From assembly GCF_040958095.1 (NCBI RefSeq), contig NC_091160.1, forward strand, positions 38,431,059 to 38,495,058: a DNA stretch of 64,000 nucleotides, written 5' to 3'. Positions 29,300 to 40,965 of the stretch are shown one piece after another (the first letter of the stretch is position 1; the number at the start of each line of letters is the position of its first letter). A program made the position numbers and the translations under genes. This DNA is from Procambarus clarkii (lineage: Eukaryota > Arthropoda > Malacostraca > Decapoda > Cambaridae). The notes beneath the pieces are model-generated. The model worked only from the letters and a program-made list of their open reading frames with translations. It ran no database searches and had not been told where the DNA came from.

Positions 29300-30040
29300 A
29301 GTGAGATCAAATCGAAAATTATCATATATTTACCTGAATTTATCTGAGGGTCAATAACACTCTAGTGACCTCGACAAGGACAGGAAACCTGAGGCTTGTC
29401 AAAGGCCCCCCTCGCACATTTGCCCTGATGATTTTTTTCCAACTGGATTTTAAAATTTAAGAGTTTTGGTATTTACGGGTTCGGAGGGTAGGCAGTTCCA
29501 TGGGTTTATAACGCAGTGGGTGAAAAAACATCTGTTTTCAGCCTTTCATTGAGCCTTGTTGAGCTTGAAACTGTTGCTCCTTGTTTGTGTAACACCTGAC
29601 TTTTTGAAGAAATTGTCTGGATCAACATCCTCCAAATTGTTCAGAGCCAAGATCCGCCCTGTCATGCCTGGCTTGTAGTGTTGTTAGCCCTGTGACCCTC
29701 AACCGTTCCTGATACGTGAGTTGACAGCTCTGGAATTATTGTTGTTGCCCGGTGTTGCACTTCTCCAGAGCAGCTATATCCTTCTGAAGATGAGGTCTCC
29801 ATGCTCGGATACAATAATCCAAGTGGGGCGCACTAGAGATTTATACAGCTGACCTTCTTTTCCTTAAAGTCAAAGGTATGCATGATTATTACTAGGGTTT
29901 GGTTAGTTTATTTCTACGGCTGCTCCTACCTATTGTGCAACTTTCAGTGAATGGCTGATATTGATTCCAAGGTCCTTTTCTTCATGTAATTATATGTTAT
30001 GCCACCAGATATCGAGTTGGTGCTCCAGGGAATGTTTAAA
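29300..30040 (-). pseudogene. LINE-D 3' fragment
   Basis: Minus strand, in order: 'HxxLxYCIxAWRPHLQKD', 'RLRVTGLTTLQAR' and 'NPWNxLP' type codons with frameshifts, followed by the LINE-D 3' end (CGAGGTCACTAGAG, GAGGGTCAGATAAATTCAGG-like) near 29330. Nucleotide matches to 47400-48000 are obvious. Heavily decayed. Confidence 0.75.
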
Positions 30041-30659
30041 ATCTGAGATTGAGTAGAAGTTAGCTACAGACTGAGACACTTAGTACTGCCTGTATGGTGT
30101 AAGGTTACCTTAAGTAAGGTAAGACCTTCACCTGAAGCCTAGCGACGCCACGCGCACACACTCTTATGCTCAGTATTTTCTCACATCAGTTCTTGCTGAG
30201 AAACGTATATACATTATTTTATATGATGTATTCTAAGTAAAGCATATTGTTTGTTTAAGAATAATGTTCTCTAAATCTTTCTGGGGAAAAGTGAAATTGT
30301 CTTGAAAAATGTTTGTTACTTTTGCTGCTTTAAATTTGGTAAAGTCTCGACTGAGTATTTGAGAAGCGAATTTTAGACAAAAATAATTCTTCAGATTTAA
30401 AAAAAATTAATACATTATATAATTATTTTAGGAGTAAAAACTTGTACCAATCCAAAGAGACAGTAGAGTGTAACAAGCTGGAGGTTGAAACCAATTACTG
30501 AGGTGTTCACATACAAGCTGTCCGAGGCTTTTTTACACTGACGCTGCTGAGACTGACGGACGAGTCCCACATCACTCACTCACAACTTATTTATTGAAAT
30601 ATATTACATTGGGCAATACATATATTGGTTTCCCATAGTCGAAGTCCACCAAGTCCGAC
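30041..30659. other. No feature recognised
   Basis: AT-rich sequence. Nothing identified. Confidence 0.3.
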
Positions 30660-30855
30660 GACTGACCAGCCTCTCCAGCATGCAAGCCCGCAACAGTTGC
30701 CCATCTGCATGTACTTATTTACTACTAGATGAAAAGACACATCTGGTGCTAAGAAACACGCTCATGTGTCTCGCTCTGGCAGGTTTAACCAACTCTGAAA
30801 CAATTAGCTCTCAGGCGACTCTGCTAACCACTACGTTACGAAACAGTAACATTAG
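30660..30855 (-). mobile_element. Degenerate tRNA-headed SINE
   Basis: On the minus strand from about 30845: TAACGTAGTGGTTAGC (A box), GTTGGTTAAACCTG (weak B box), then 'CATCTAGTAGTAAATAAGTA' and GGGCAACTGTTGCGGGCTTGCATGCTGG-like body. Order and spacing match the other SINE copies. Confidence 0.6.
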
Positions 30856-31019
30856 AGAACTAACTTCAGTGGAGAGTAACTAAAACCCCCAAATATTGAG
30901 GGGTGAAGAGCGAGACAAAGCCCGGGGAAACACAAGAGGGAAGAGTAAGAGAGTCAGCACCAAAGACACTAAAGCCACCAGAAATACGACACTGCGAGCA
31001 CCATGGTGGGCGGCAAGGA

Positions 31020-31268
31020 ATGTCGGGGGAGTCAACGGTTGGGTTGACACCCAACAAGGAAGGTCGGGGGAGTCAACGGTTGGGTTGACACCCAACAAGG
31101 AAGGTCGGGGTAGTCAACTGTTGGGTTGACACCCAACAAGGAAGGTCGGGGGAGTCAACGGTTGGGTTGACACCCAACAAGGAAGGTCGGGGTAGTCAAC
31201 TGTTGGGTTGACACCCAACAAGGAAGGTCGGGGGAGTCAACGGTTGGGTTGACACCCAACAAGGAAGG
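31020..31268. repeat. 41-bp minisatellite, about 6 units
   Basis: Units contain the hairpin GTTGGGTTGACACCCAAC and the variable site GGGGGAGTCAACGG or GGGGTAGTCAACTG, in the order A A B A B A. The alternation suggests a dimer step. Confidence 0.94.
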
Positions 31269-31449
31269 CCACAGCAACACCTGCAACACCCACACAACAA
31301 TTCACCAGAGAAATAAACTAATTCATTGATTAATTTATGAAGATTAAGCCACCCAAGAGGAGGCATGGGCATGAATAGCCCGTAAGAAATAAAACTAAAC
31401 TCCCTCGGAATTTTTTAGGTCTGAATCCCTTGAGGATACAAGCAACAAA

Positions 31450-31530
31450 GGAGACATGATAACGACATTTAAGATTCTCCGAAGAATAGTGGGAGTAGAA
31501 AGATATAAAATATTTAATAAAGGGTAACAG
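31450..31530 (+). pseudogene. Small LINE-A fragment
   Basis: Twenty-five codons (GDMITTFKILRRIVG then IFNKG) match the LINE-A C-terminal segment at about residue 720 of the 24.2 kb copy. Too short for an ORF listing. The flanks are not LINE-A. Confidence 0.7.
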
Positions 31531-31829
31531 TGGCAGGAGAGGATGCTGGAGAGACAGACACACTATTCAGGTGTCTGAAAGAACTGCCTCAGCACACGGG
31601 TTGTAATATAATGTAATGACAAGGAGAAAGTGCTACGCCCTTATGAATATAGAGCACACGGGTGGTGAGCAAGTGTCATTAACCAGAGGGTTAGTTGAAG
31701 CTGCCTTAAATACTCAACGTCAGATGCAGATGCGATAAGAAACATGACACTCCGGAGTCGTGGCAATATGTGATCGCCAGCTGGGTAGTCGAGGCTCAGA
31801 AGGTGGGGGAGGACCAGTGTGTGTGTACT

Positions 31830-33235
31830 TACCTAGTTGTGCTTGCTGGGGTTGAGCTCTGGCTCTTTGGTCCCGCCTCTCAACCGTCAATCAACTGATG
31901 GACAGATTCCTGAGCCTATTGGGCTCTATCATATCTACATTTGAAACTGTGTATGGAGTCAGCCTCCACATTACTCCCTAATGCATTCCACTTGTTAACT
32001 ACTCTAACACTGAAAAAGTTCTTTCTAACGTCCCTGTGGCTCATTTGGGTACTCAGCTGCCACCTGTGTCCCTTTGTTCGCGTACCACCCTTGTTAAAAA
32101 GTTTACCCTTATCAACCCTGTCAATTCCTCTGAGAATTTTGCAGGTAGTGATCATGTCTCCCCTTACTCTTCTGCCTTCTAGTGTTGTGAGGAACATCTT
32201 ACGCAGCCTTTCCTCGTAACTCATGCCTCTTAGTTCTGGGACTAGTCTAGGGGCATACCTCTGAATTTTTTCCAGCTTCGTCTTGTGCTTGACAAGGTAC
32301 GGGCTCCATGCTGGGACCGCATACTCCAGGATTGGTCTTACATATGTGGTATACAAGGTTCTGAAGGATTCCTTACACAGGTTCCTGAACGCTGTTCTGA
32401 TGTTACCCAGCCTCGCATATGCCGCAGATGTAATTCTTTTTATGTTTTTTATTCAAACCTGTCTTCTCCAGGAGACAGGTTTGGTGTGATATCAACTTGT
32501 AGAGCTTTCTCTCTGTCCGTTTCATGAAGTACTTAATTTCCCATTTGGTATCCTGAGTCCGGCCTCCTGTTTCCACCGCCTAGTTTCATGACCTTGCATT
32601 TACTCGGGTTGAACTTTAGTAGCCACTTGGTGGACCATTCATTCAGTCTGTCTACGTCATCTTGTAGCCTCCTACAATTTTTTAGGAGGCTAAATTCTCT
32701 GTTTTAATCCTCCTCATAATTTTTTCATCATCAGCAAACAATGAGTGGGAACGATTCTATACCCTCTGGGAGATCATTTACATATATCAGAAACAGTATA
32801 GGTCCAAGGACTGACCCATGCGGGACTCCACTTGTAACGTCTCGCCAATCTGAGACCTCACCCCTCACAGTGACTCGCTGTCTCCTGTTGCTTAGGTACT
32901 CCCTTATCCAATGGAGTACCTTCCCTTTCACTCCTGCCTGTATCTCCAGCTTTTTCACTACCCTCTTGTGTGGTAGTGTGTTAAAGGCTTTCTGGCAATG
33001 CATAAATACGCAGTCTGCCCACCCCTCTCTTGCTTGGTCGTAGAATTCAATTACTCCTGTGAGGCAGGACTTGCCATCCCTGAACCCATGTTGATGCTGT
33101 GTTACAAAGTTCTTTCGCTCCAGATGTTCCACTAGCTTTTGTCGCACAATCTTCTCCATCAGCTTGCATGGTATGCAGGTTAGGGACACTGGCCTGTAGT
33201 TCAGTGCCTCCTGTCTATCCCCCTTCTTGTATATG
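31830..33235 (-). pseudogene. LINE-A, 5'-truncated and broken copy
   Basis: Minus strand. Residues from '[20 protein letters not shown]' (33225) through motif A (here [12 protein letters not shown], with the catalytic FLD changed to FMH), motif [12 protein letters not shown] and YVND to about 32740. FADD is replaced by FADDEK-type decay near 32730. After frame breaks at 32360-32730, 31916-32356 encode the C-terminal 146 residues ('YVRPILEYAVPAWSP', 'RGDMITTCKILRGIDRVD'). The 3' end reads CAACTAGGTAAGTACACAC next to GT repeats; the 5' edge meets (GT)7. The mutated motif A makes it inactive. Confidence 0.88.
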
Positions 33236-33249
33236 TGTGTGTGTGTGAG

Positions 33250-33650
33250 ACTCAAAGGAATAGTGTAAATACGCTAGGACATTATTATTGTAAATTACGT
33301 GTTAGCTACTTGATACATATGCCAGAGTATACTGACCTTGCCTTTATTTCACCGCACTTTTATTCATGTGCAATTGATGTTCTCAGGCGGATTTGTAATA
33401 TTGAAGATTTTGTAATGATGAACAGTAAACAAGTGTATGATGTTATACTACCAAATATAGTTCCTAGAGTAGAGGAGGCATATCCACTCTTTAGCTGGCA
33501 AGTAATATGGGCGAACCTTCATGTTAAATTTATTGCCCCAAAACAACGTGAGCAATTGTATCGCTATATTCACGAGACCCTCCCTACTAATGATAGGTTG
33601 TTGATGTTGGGCATTAAGGACAACAATAGATGTGACCAATGTACTGAAAT
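33250..33650 (+). pseudogene. LINE C-terminal zinc-binding domain fragment
   Basis: About 130 codons in one frame. 'WQVIWANLHVKFIAPKQREQ', 'YIHETLPTNDRLLMLGI' and 'CDQC' resemble the zf-RVT-type domain found after the RT in several LINE clades. It stops at 33650 where a LINE-A 3' fragment on the other strand begins, so the second Cys/His pair is lost. Different family from LINE-A. Confidence 0.7.
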
Positions 33651-33825
33651 TTGGTTGAGCTCTGGCTTTTTGGTCCCGCCTCTCAACCGTCAATCAACTG
33701 ATGTACAGATTCTTGAGCCTACTGGGCTCTATCATATCTATATTTAAAACTGTGTATGGAGTCAGCCTTCACCACATCACTGCCTAATGCATTCCACCTG
33801 TTAACTACTCTGAGTGTAGTTAGTT
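33651..33825 (-). mobile_element. LINE-A 3' fragment next to (GT)n
   Basis: Matches 35400-35570 (last ~35 codons and 3' region: GTTGAGCTCTGGC, GTCCCGCCTCTCAACCG). The 5' truncation lies about 10 bp from the (GT)n tract at 33832. Confidence 0.85.
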
Positions 33826-33827
33826 AA

Positions 33828-33831
<4 letters not shown>

Positions 33832-33918
<87 letters not shown>
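33832..33918. repeat. (GT)n microsatellite
   Basis: About 87 bp of pure GT beside the LINE-A 3' fragment. Confidence 0.97.
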
Positions 33919-33919
<1 letters not shown>

Positions 33920-34204
33920 ACCAAGAACAAAGGGCTGGGCTGGGGAGCTACAGCAAAACTACACCTGGTACACCAGACCTTCTCAGTGCTACGATAAATA
34001 TCTAACGTAATTTTCCTTCTTTATTTATTGTGTATGTTTGTCGGTCCCATGTCTGCTACATTTATACTGATGCTGATCACGCCTGGCCAGGTGTCGAGGC
34101 TATGCACTAAAGGCTCACGTACGACCTACACAACTGGCAGTCCGTTGAATTGGGTGAAAACTTCCTAACAAATAGGAAAGAAAATAACTAAAAGTGGCAA
34201 AAAA

Positions 34205-34800
34205 TGAGAATGGGGAATGCCATTAGTGGAGTGCCACGAGGATCAGTGCCGGCCCCCATGCTCTTCCTTGTATACAATGAATTAGACACTTATGTCACTG
34301 TTTGTTAGACTTAGAGTCGCAATTAGGACGAGCGGAAAGTGCAGGAGGCTCCAAGAAGACTTAGATAAGTTAGTTATGGTCTCATAAATGGTTACTGGGT
34401 TTCAACGCAGATAAGTGCAAGATCCTTAGGACGCAAACAGGAATAAGGTCCGAGGAACACTATATAATAGAGGAAGTTACGAGGGTGAGTGAGAGACAAG
34501 CATGTTGGGGCAGACACAACACTCAACCTTCCTCACGAGTCACATAATCACATCAGCATAACGTGTTGAGCTGGCCAGGACAGCCTTCAGGGGCCGAGCC
34601 AAGGATGCCTTCACAGCGCTACATAAAGCATGTTTCACCAGAGCTAGAGTATGCAGCACCTGCGTGGAGCCCTCCAATCAAAATGCCTCGGACGAAAGCA
34701 AAGAAAATATAGAGGTTTGTAACTATCATGATTATGGTCTGAAACTAGTATTTAGGGGACTGGGCTACGAGATTGACTAAGAAAGCTGACCCTAAAGACA
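34205..34800 (+). pseudogene. Decayed CR1-like RT fragment
   Basis: With several stops and frameshifts the plus strand reads 'NAISGVPRGSVPAPMLFLVY' (motif B), then 'RLQEDLDKL', 'KCKILRTQTG' type and 'PELEYAAPAWSPP' type. Catalytic FADD is not readable. An old copy distinct from LINE-A but in the same superfamily. Confidence 0.6.
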
Positions 34801-34857
34801 CACAAGGAGAAAGGAGAAACAAGGGGTACATGATAAGACATATAAAACGCTCATGGG

Positions 34858-34995
34858 TAGTAGTTACAGCCCCGCTCCTGTGCCAGGTAAGACCACTACG
34901 GGCTCACCATAGCCCGTGCTACTTGCAATTTTTGTTCCCAGTAGCTGAATCTATAACAACAACAACCGCTCCTGGTGTATCATGCAGCGGAGAGA
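34858..34995 (-). repeat. Dispersed repeat R, copy 1
   Basis: Minus-strand copy of the short repeat at 37608 and 42886: CAGCTACTGGGAACA, GTAGCACGGGCTATGGTGAG and CAGGAGCGGGGCT. About 110 bp, no ORF. Confidence 0.8.
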
Positions 34996-35199
34996 GTAAT
35001 GTGGGGAGGACCCGTGGGGGAGCTGGAGGAGCTGCAGAGATGTCAGGACACAACTATTTACTCTAAGACTGAAAGCAAGTTGAAGGAACTAAAGAGAAGA
35101 GGCGATTTTCCTCCATAGTTTTCAAAACAGTTCAAGAAATAAAGGGTTTGGGAACAACTGCAGTAGATTTGCCTCGATTGAGGCAGAAACAAATGAACA

Positions 35200-35280
35200 G
35201 CGTTTCTTTCACCTGATGCCTCTATTCACCTAGCAGTAAAATATGTACATCGGAATTAGACAGCTGGTACGAGCTGCATC
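35200..35280 (+). mobile_element. SINE body fragment
   Basis: 'CGTTTCTTTCACCTGATGCC', CACCTAGCAGTAAAATATG and GAGCTGCATCCT match the SINE-1/SINE-2 body. It runs into (GT)n. Confidence 0.7.
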
Positions 35281-35285
35281 CTCAG

Positions 35286-35289
<4 letters not shown>

Positions 35290-35365
<76 letters not shown>
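35290..35365. repeat. (GT)n at the LINE-A 3' edge
   Basis: About 75 bp of GT, continuous with the (AC)n tail of the minus-strand LINE-A at 35366. Confidence 0.96.
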
Positions 35366-35367
<2 letters not shown>

Positions 35368-37407
35368 CACCTAATTGTACTCACCTAATTGTGCTTGCGG
35401 GGGTTGAGCTCTGGCTCTTTGGTCCCGCCTCTCAACCGTCAATCAACTGGTGTACAGATTCCTGAGCCTATTGGGCTCTATCATATCTACATTTGAAACT
35501 GTGAATGGAGTCAGCCTCCACCACATCACTTCCTAATGCATTCCATTTGCTAACTACTCTGACACTGAAAAAGTTCTTTCTAACGTCTCTGTGGCTCATT
35601 TGGGTACTCAGCTTCCACCTGTGTCCCCTTGTTCGCGTCCCACCAGTGTTGAAAAGTTCGTCCTTGTTTACCCGGTCGATTCCCCTGAGGATTTTGTAGG
35701 TTGTGATCATGTCCCCCCTTACTCTTCTGTCTTCCAGTGTCGTGAGGTGCATTTCCCGCAGCCTTTCCTCATAACTCATGCCTCTTAGTTCTGGGACTAG
35801 TCTAGTAGCATACCTTTGGACTTTTTCCAGCTTCGTCTTGTGCTTGACAAGGTACGGGCTCCATGCTGGGGCCGCATACTCCAGGATTGGTCTTACATAT
35901 GTGGTGTACAAGATTCTGAATGATTCCTTACACAGGTTCCTGAACGCCGTTCTGATGTTAGCCAGCCTCGCATATGCCGCAGACGTTATTCTCTTTATGT
36001 GGGCTTCAGGAGACAGGTTTGGTGTGATATCAACTCCTAGATCTTTCTCTCTGTCTGTTTCATTAAGTACTTCATCTCCTATTCTGTATCCTGTGCCTGG
36101 CCTCCTGTTTCCACTTCCTAGTTTCATTACTTTGCATTTACTCGGGTTGAACTTCAACAGCCATTTGTTGGACCATTCACTCAGTCTATCCAGGTCATCT
36201 TGTAGCCTCCTACTATCATCCTCTGTTTCAATCCTCCTCATAATTTTTGCATCGTCGGCAAACATTGAGAGGAACGAATCTATACCCTCTGGGAGATCAT
36301 TTACATATACCAGAAACAGTATAGGTCCAAGGACTGACCCCTGCGGGACTCCACTTGTGACGTCTCGCCAATCTGAGACCTCACCCCTCACACAGACTCG
36401 TTGTCTCCTGTTGCTTAGGTATTCCTCTATCCACCGGAGTACCTTCCCTCTCACTCCAGCCTGCATCTCCAACTTTCGCACTAGCCTCTTGTGTGGCACT
36501 GTATCAAAGGCTTTCTGACAATCCAAAAATATGCAGTCTGCCCACCCTTCTCTTTCTTGCCTTATTTTTGTTGCCTGGTCGTAGAATTCAAGTAACCCTG
36601 TGAGGCAGGACCTGCCATCCCTGAACCCATGTTGATGCTGTGTTACAAAGTTCCTTCGCTCCAGATGCTCCACTAGTTTTTTTCGCACAATCTTCTCCAT
36701 CAGCTTGCATGGTATGCAGGTTAGGGACACTGGCCTGTAGTTCAGTGCCTCCTGTCTATCCCCTTTCTTGTATATCGGGACTACGTTAGCTGCTTTCCAA
36801 ATATCTGGCAGTTCCCCTGTTGCCAGTGATTTGTTATACACTATGGAGAGTGGTAGGCTCAGTTCTCTTGCTCCTTCCTTTAGAACCCAAGGGGAGATTC
36901 CATCTGGGCCTATAGCCTTTGTCACGTCCAACTCTAGTAAACACTTCCTTACTTCCCCACTGGTAATCTCAAACTCTTCCAGTGGTTCCTGGTTAGCTAT
37001 TCCCTCACTTACCTCTGGAATTTCTCCTTGTTCTAAGGTGAAGACCTCCTGGAATTTCTTATTCAATTCCTCACACACTTCCTTGTCATTTGTAGTGAAT
37101 CCTTCCGCCCCTATCCTTAATCTCATAACCTGTTCCTTTACTGTTGTTTTTCTCCTAATGTGGCTATGCAACAATTTAGGCTGAGTCTTTGCCTTGCTTG
37201 CGATGTCATTTTCGTATTGTCTTTCTGCCTCTCTTCTCATCCTGACATATTCATTCCTGGCATTCTGGTATCTTTCTCTGCTCTCCAGTGTCCTGTTATT
37301 CCTATAGTTTCTCCATGCCCTTTTACTTTGCTGCTTAGCTAGCCTACATCTTTGATTAAACCATGGGTTTCTCATCTTCATTTCTCTGTTTTCCTTTTGG
37401 ACTCCTT

Positions 37408-37410
<3 letters not shown>
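35366..37410 (-). mobile_element. LINE-A, 5'-truncated copy between (GT)n tracts
   Basis: The 3' end on the minus strand is CAATTAGGTGAGTACAATTAGGTGAGTACA then (AC)n, a duplicated tail unit as in the 24.2 kb copy. The 5' truncation is at about 37408 in the linker before the RT, abutting (GT)n at 37408-37552. The endonuclease is lost. Confidence 0.9.
35468..37408 (-). CDS. LINE-A ORF2: linker plus reverse transcriptase
   Basis: About 645 true residues, uninterrupted. The upstream His/Thr run to 37594 is only read-through of the (GT)n tract. The linker has 'MRNPWFNQRCRLAKQQSKRA'. The RT includes '[20 protein letters not shown]', motif A FLDCQKAFDTVPH, motif [21 protein letters not shown] and FADDAKIMRR. 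The C-terminus has 'YVRPILEYAAPAWSP' and ends 'HSFKCRYDRAQ'. All RT catalytic aspartates are present, so it is the best-preserved RT here along with 24.2 kb. It is non-autonomous without an endonuclease. Confidence 0.9.
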
Positions 37411-37560
<150 letters not shown>

Positions 37561-37607
37561 AATATAAAATGGATATGAAAGAGAAAAGTACCATAATTCG
37601 ACCAACT

Positions 37608-37716
37608 GGCTGTTGTTGTTTTTTGTTTTAGATTCAGCTACTGGGAACAGAAAGTTCCAAGTAGCACGGGCTATGGTGAGCCCGTAGTGGACTTACCTGG
37701 CTCAGGAGCGGGGCTG
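37608..37716 (+). repeat. Dispersed repeat R, copy 2
   Basis: TTGTTGTT, TAGATTCAGCTACTGGGAAC, AAGTTCCAAGTAGCACGGGC and CAGGAGCGGGGCT. Same as 34858 (inverted) and 42886. Confidence 0.85.
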
Positions 37717-37718
37717 TA

Positions 37719-37986
37719 TGTGACCAACTGGTCATACAATCAATATGTGACCAACTGGCCGTACAATCAATATGTGACCAACTGGCCGTACAATCAATAT
37801 GTGACCAACTGGCCGTACAATCAATATGTGACCAACTGGCCGTACAATCAATGTGACCAACTGGCCGTACAATCAATATGTGACCAACTGGTCATACAAT
37901 CAATATGTGACCAACTGGTCATACAATCAATATGTGACCAACTGGTCATACAATCAATATGTGACCAACTGGCCGTACAATCAATC
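37719..37986. repeat. 27-bp minisatellite, about 10 units
   Basis: Units TATGTGACCAACTGG followed by CCGTACAATCAA or TCATACAATCAA. One unit near 37850 lacks AT. TCATAC units occur at both the start and the end-centre, CCGTAC between. Confidence 0.95.
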
Positions 37987-38396
37987 ATATATGTAATTCA
38001 GCTCTTGACCTAAGACTGAGTAGCCTCTCCCATACACTACGAGCACAGCATAGTGTTGAGTACCTGAGAATATCAACAATAAAGTCTTATACAAGCGGTC
38101 ACACAAGCCGAGGTTATGCTCAAGTGAGTGAATACATCGTGACGTCATTTGCTTGTTTATAAAGATAGCAGATCTTCCCCGGGGACCGAGGTTATATATT
38201 TGGTTAACTTCTGACTTGTGTAGAAGCTAACAACTCTCCCCCCAACAGGTCATCTGAAGCTTTACCCTAATTGTTTATCCACACAACATGATCCGTTAAT
38301 CACCTGATAAGGTATCCAATTACTGGTGGATGCACACCCTCCTCCAGTGGAGGAACGGTGACTAGCAGACCTCCCCCCCCCTTCGCCAGGGATCGA
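37987..38396. other. No feature recognised
   Basis: Unclassified; short C-rich tracts at 38240 and 38370. Confidence 0.3.
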
Positions 38397-38505
38397 ACCT
38401 GGATAACCTCTCGTACACCTAGATAACCTCTCCTAAACCTGGATAACCTATCCTAAACCTGGATAACCTCTGGTATACCCGGATAACCTCTGGTATCCAC
38501 GTACC
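38397..38505. repeat. 20-bp minisatellite, about 5 units
   Basis: Degenerate units of CTGGATAACCTCTCCTAAAC type from 38397 to 38500. Confidence 0.85.
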
Positions 38506-38687
38506 ACGCCACACTTGTATACTGTGCATTGTGGAAATATAAAGATAATATTAGTTACTTCATAAGAAGTGCAGGATAGACTAATACAATAAATAATAAT
38601 GATACCAATAGTGAAGGCTAATGTAAGAAATAATAATATTGAAGGTGAAGGAAACACCCAATATACATGTGGAGGTGTATTAAAACA

Positions 38688-38807
38688 CAAATTTTCGGAT
38701 GTTATAGCCTACCTCCTTTCTCAAGGTGCTGTAAGACAATATTAAACCAAAACATTCTTTACAGCACCTTGAGAAAGGAGGCGGGTTACGTACGAAAATT
38801 TTCGTAT
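38688..38807. repeat. Nested palindrome
   Basis: CCTCCTTTCTCAAGGTGCTG (from 38711) and CAGCACCTTGAGAAAGGAGG are perfect inverted copies around about 37 bp. Outer blocks AAATTTTCGGATG and CGTACGAAAATTT extend the arms to about 48 bp. TACGAAAATTT recurs after the foldback fragment at 38897. Confidence 0.8.
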
Positions 38808-38809
38808 GC

Positions 38810-38897
38810 ACAATCGACTTGAGAATGGTCCAGGACGGACCGAAACGTCGTCGTCCCTTCACCTTCTAGTGTGTTATTGTGACTCATCGCCTGCATA
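38810..38897 (-). mobile_element. Foldback element, half copy
   Basis: CGACTTGAGAATGGTCCAGG, CGAAACGTCGTCGTCCCTTC, then TAGTGTG joined directly to TTATTGTGACTCATCGCCTGC-type end. It is the right arm of the 13 kb palindrome with about 25 bp deleted between GTGTG and TTATTG. Confidence 0.8.
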
Positions 38898-39234
38898 CGA
38901 AAATTTAGTTTTTATTTCACTTACACATACATTTGGTCTGTCCTTCACCTTCACTCAAACACTACGGCATTGTGATAATTTCCTCAATAAGAGTAAGAAT
39001 AATAATGATATTAAATAACTGATAAGATACAAAATGGATCAGATTGCATTTGTTATGTAGAAGGTCCAGTATTATTAATTTGTATCTTATAACTAAATTA
39101 CGCGCTCTGTTTTGACTGTCATATGTTTGGTTATAACGAACATATTATACTTGTATTTTGTAAGTCTTGACTCGAACAAACATAAAAGATAACTAGACCT
39201 TATATCTTCTTGTTGTTTGGGATATTAGGGGGGT

Positions 39235-39320
39235 TGAAACAGCCTAAGCTACTCTATCCCTTTGAGATGTATTTTTTTTTCTTGTCTCAATAAACTAACT
39301 TGAACCTGAACTTGTTTGGT
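39235..39320 (+). mobile_element. LINE/SINE 3' tail
   Basis: 'CAGCCTAAGCTACTCTATCC', GAGATGTATTTTT, 'TCTCAATAAACTAACTTGAA'. Same tail as 17525-17640. Confidence 0.6.
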
Positions 39321-39904
39321 ATATGTCTGCCTAAGAGAAGAAGGGACAAAATTACATAGAAATTCCTTGTATTTCGCACAAACACATCCACAAAACAAAG
39401 GTAAAATAAAATAAATGAAAATGTATACTCACGAGAGAAAAATGCCGCTCACGCTCTTCCTCAAAATCCAGTAAAACTTGATATTCCTGCAACTGTCAAT
39501 GAATCTTGTTGCTCTTGCGACTGTCACTTCTGCTATAGATGTTCACTTATGAACACTATTTTCAACTAACATATCACGTAAAATAACCAACACTCATTTA
39601 GAAATTTCACGTTCATTTTAGTTCTAATTCTAATTCCGATGTTCTTATTAATAGTAGAGAGATAAAGGGTTATTGATTACATAATTTATATACTGCTAAT
39701 TAAATTATTTTGTCTGAGGACATTAAGCCAATGTTTAAGACCAGACTGTAGTATTGTCTAATCTTCTACACATCACATGTTTCAAGGTCATTATTTAAGT
39801 GAATAATGAAATGCTCAATAACATGATGAATCTATGAATAAATATTAAGGCCGTATAAGGGAGCCACCTCTACGTGAGGCGAGCGTGTTCTCCTGCCCGT
39901 CCTC
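39321..39904. other. No feature recognised
   Basis: AT-rich sequence. Nothing identified. Confidence 0.3.
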
Positions 39905-40240
39905 GTCAACAAAGGCAACATGCTCGTTAATCCACCCGCCAAACCCCTTTGTTTATTGAATTAAAACGGTTTATACGGGATTCACAACTCAATGACGTTC
40001 GAACATTTCCCGAACAGTACTTCGGTGATGACCTCTGCTCGAATCACAACTGTGTAAATGCTTCACCTCACATACTTTTAATACAAATAATCGCCGAAAG
40101 AACCTAAACACCTAGCCTAACCTTCCTCCGCCTAAAACACCCTGAATGAAAAACGGTTGACACACGACTCACAACCGACGAAGTTCGGACATTTCTCAAA
40201 CAGTGGTACACTGATCACCTCTGCTGGAATCGCAACTGTG
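39905..40240 (+). repeat. Dispersed repeat G, copies 2 and 3 in tandem
   Basis: Two consecutive partial copies: AAAACGGTTTATACGGGATT near 39964 and AAAACGGTTGACACACGACT near 40149, each followed by CACAAC and a GAACATTTC-type block. The second is interrupted by a LINE at about 40241 and resumes near 40965. Confidence 0.65.
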
Positions 40241-40965
40241 CAATTTTTTTTTATTAATACATGAGGTATATCTGCATTAGTGCAGCTGCCCTAGACTATA
40301 TGAGGTGGAGTACAGTGTGTCAAAAATGCTAACTATGTGATGCTAAAAAATCCCCATCACACAGGATGGTTAGTCATACAGAGGCATGTGGTAAGCAGTC
40401 TGCACTGGCAGACTCCGGATGCATTTTGAGGATATCATCAACACAAGAGTGAATAAGGTAGCAGTGGTAATAAAAGTCCCCATCTCGCAGGATGGTTAGT
40501 CATACAGGGCCATATGTTTAGTAGCCTGCACTGGCAAATTTTGGGTATACTGTGAGGATATCTTCAAGAATACGAGAGTAAATAAAGTAATTGCAAAGCT
40601 CCAGGTACCTCATGCCAACTGGTCTGATAGGTCTAATAGCTGGGCATTCGGTGATGTAATGTGGGAGATCATGCCGCAGTTCCTGCTCACAGAGTTTGCA
40701 TCTGGAGTGCTCAGGATTGGGAGACCCGTCACCTGCAGCCACCTGCCACAGGTAACGGTAACCCAACCTGATCCTGGCAACCACTGTGTCGCACAGTCTG
40801 GTGGACGTTTTGTGCTGCCCATAGATGTAGGTTTCAGATCTGAACAAATCATAGCTTTTAATACTAGTACTTTCAGGTCGTTGGGAGTCAGTAATTTCTT
40901 TCCTGTCAGACCTGAGTGTTTGGACCAATACAGTTTTGACAGTAGAGATGGGGATACCTAGATCT
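40241..40965 (-). mobile_element. 5'-truncated LINE with C2HC C-terminus
   Basis: Inserted in repeat G. The 3' end on the minus strand is 'CATGTATTAATAAAAAAAAA' at 40241-40260. The 3' region holds two copies of a block with ATGACTAACCATCCTG (about 40380 and 40500). The 5' break is within the codons before 'LDLGIPISTV'. Confidence 0.8.
40518..40962 (-). pseudogene. I/LOA-like LINE ORF2 C-terminus
   Basis: About 148 true codons; the first Met is supplied by the host repeat. 'SETYIYGQHKTSTRLCDTVV' and 'ARIRLGYRYLWQ' precede a C-x2-C-x9-H-x4-C motif (CKLC...HYITEC). The same layout occurs in LINE-E at 52.1 and 59.7 kb, with a different sequence. No RT or RNase H remains. Confidence 0.8.
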
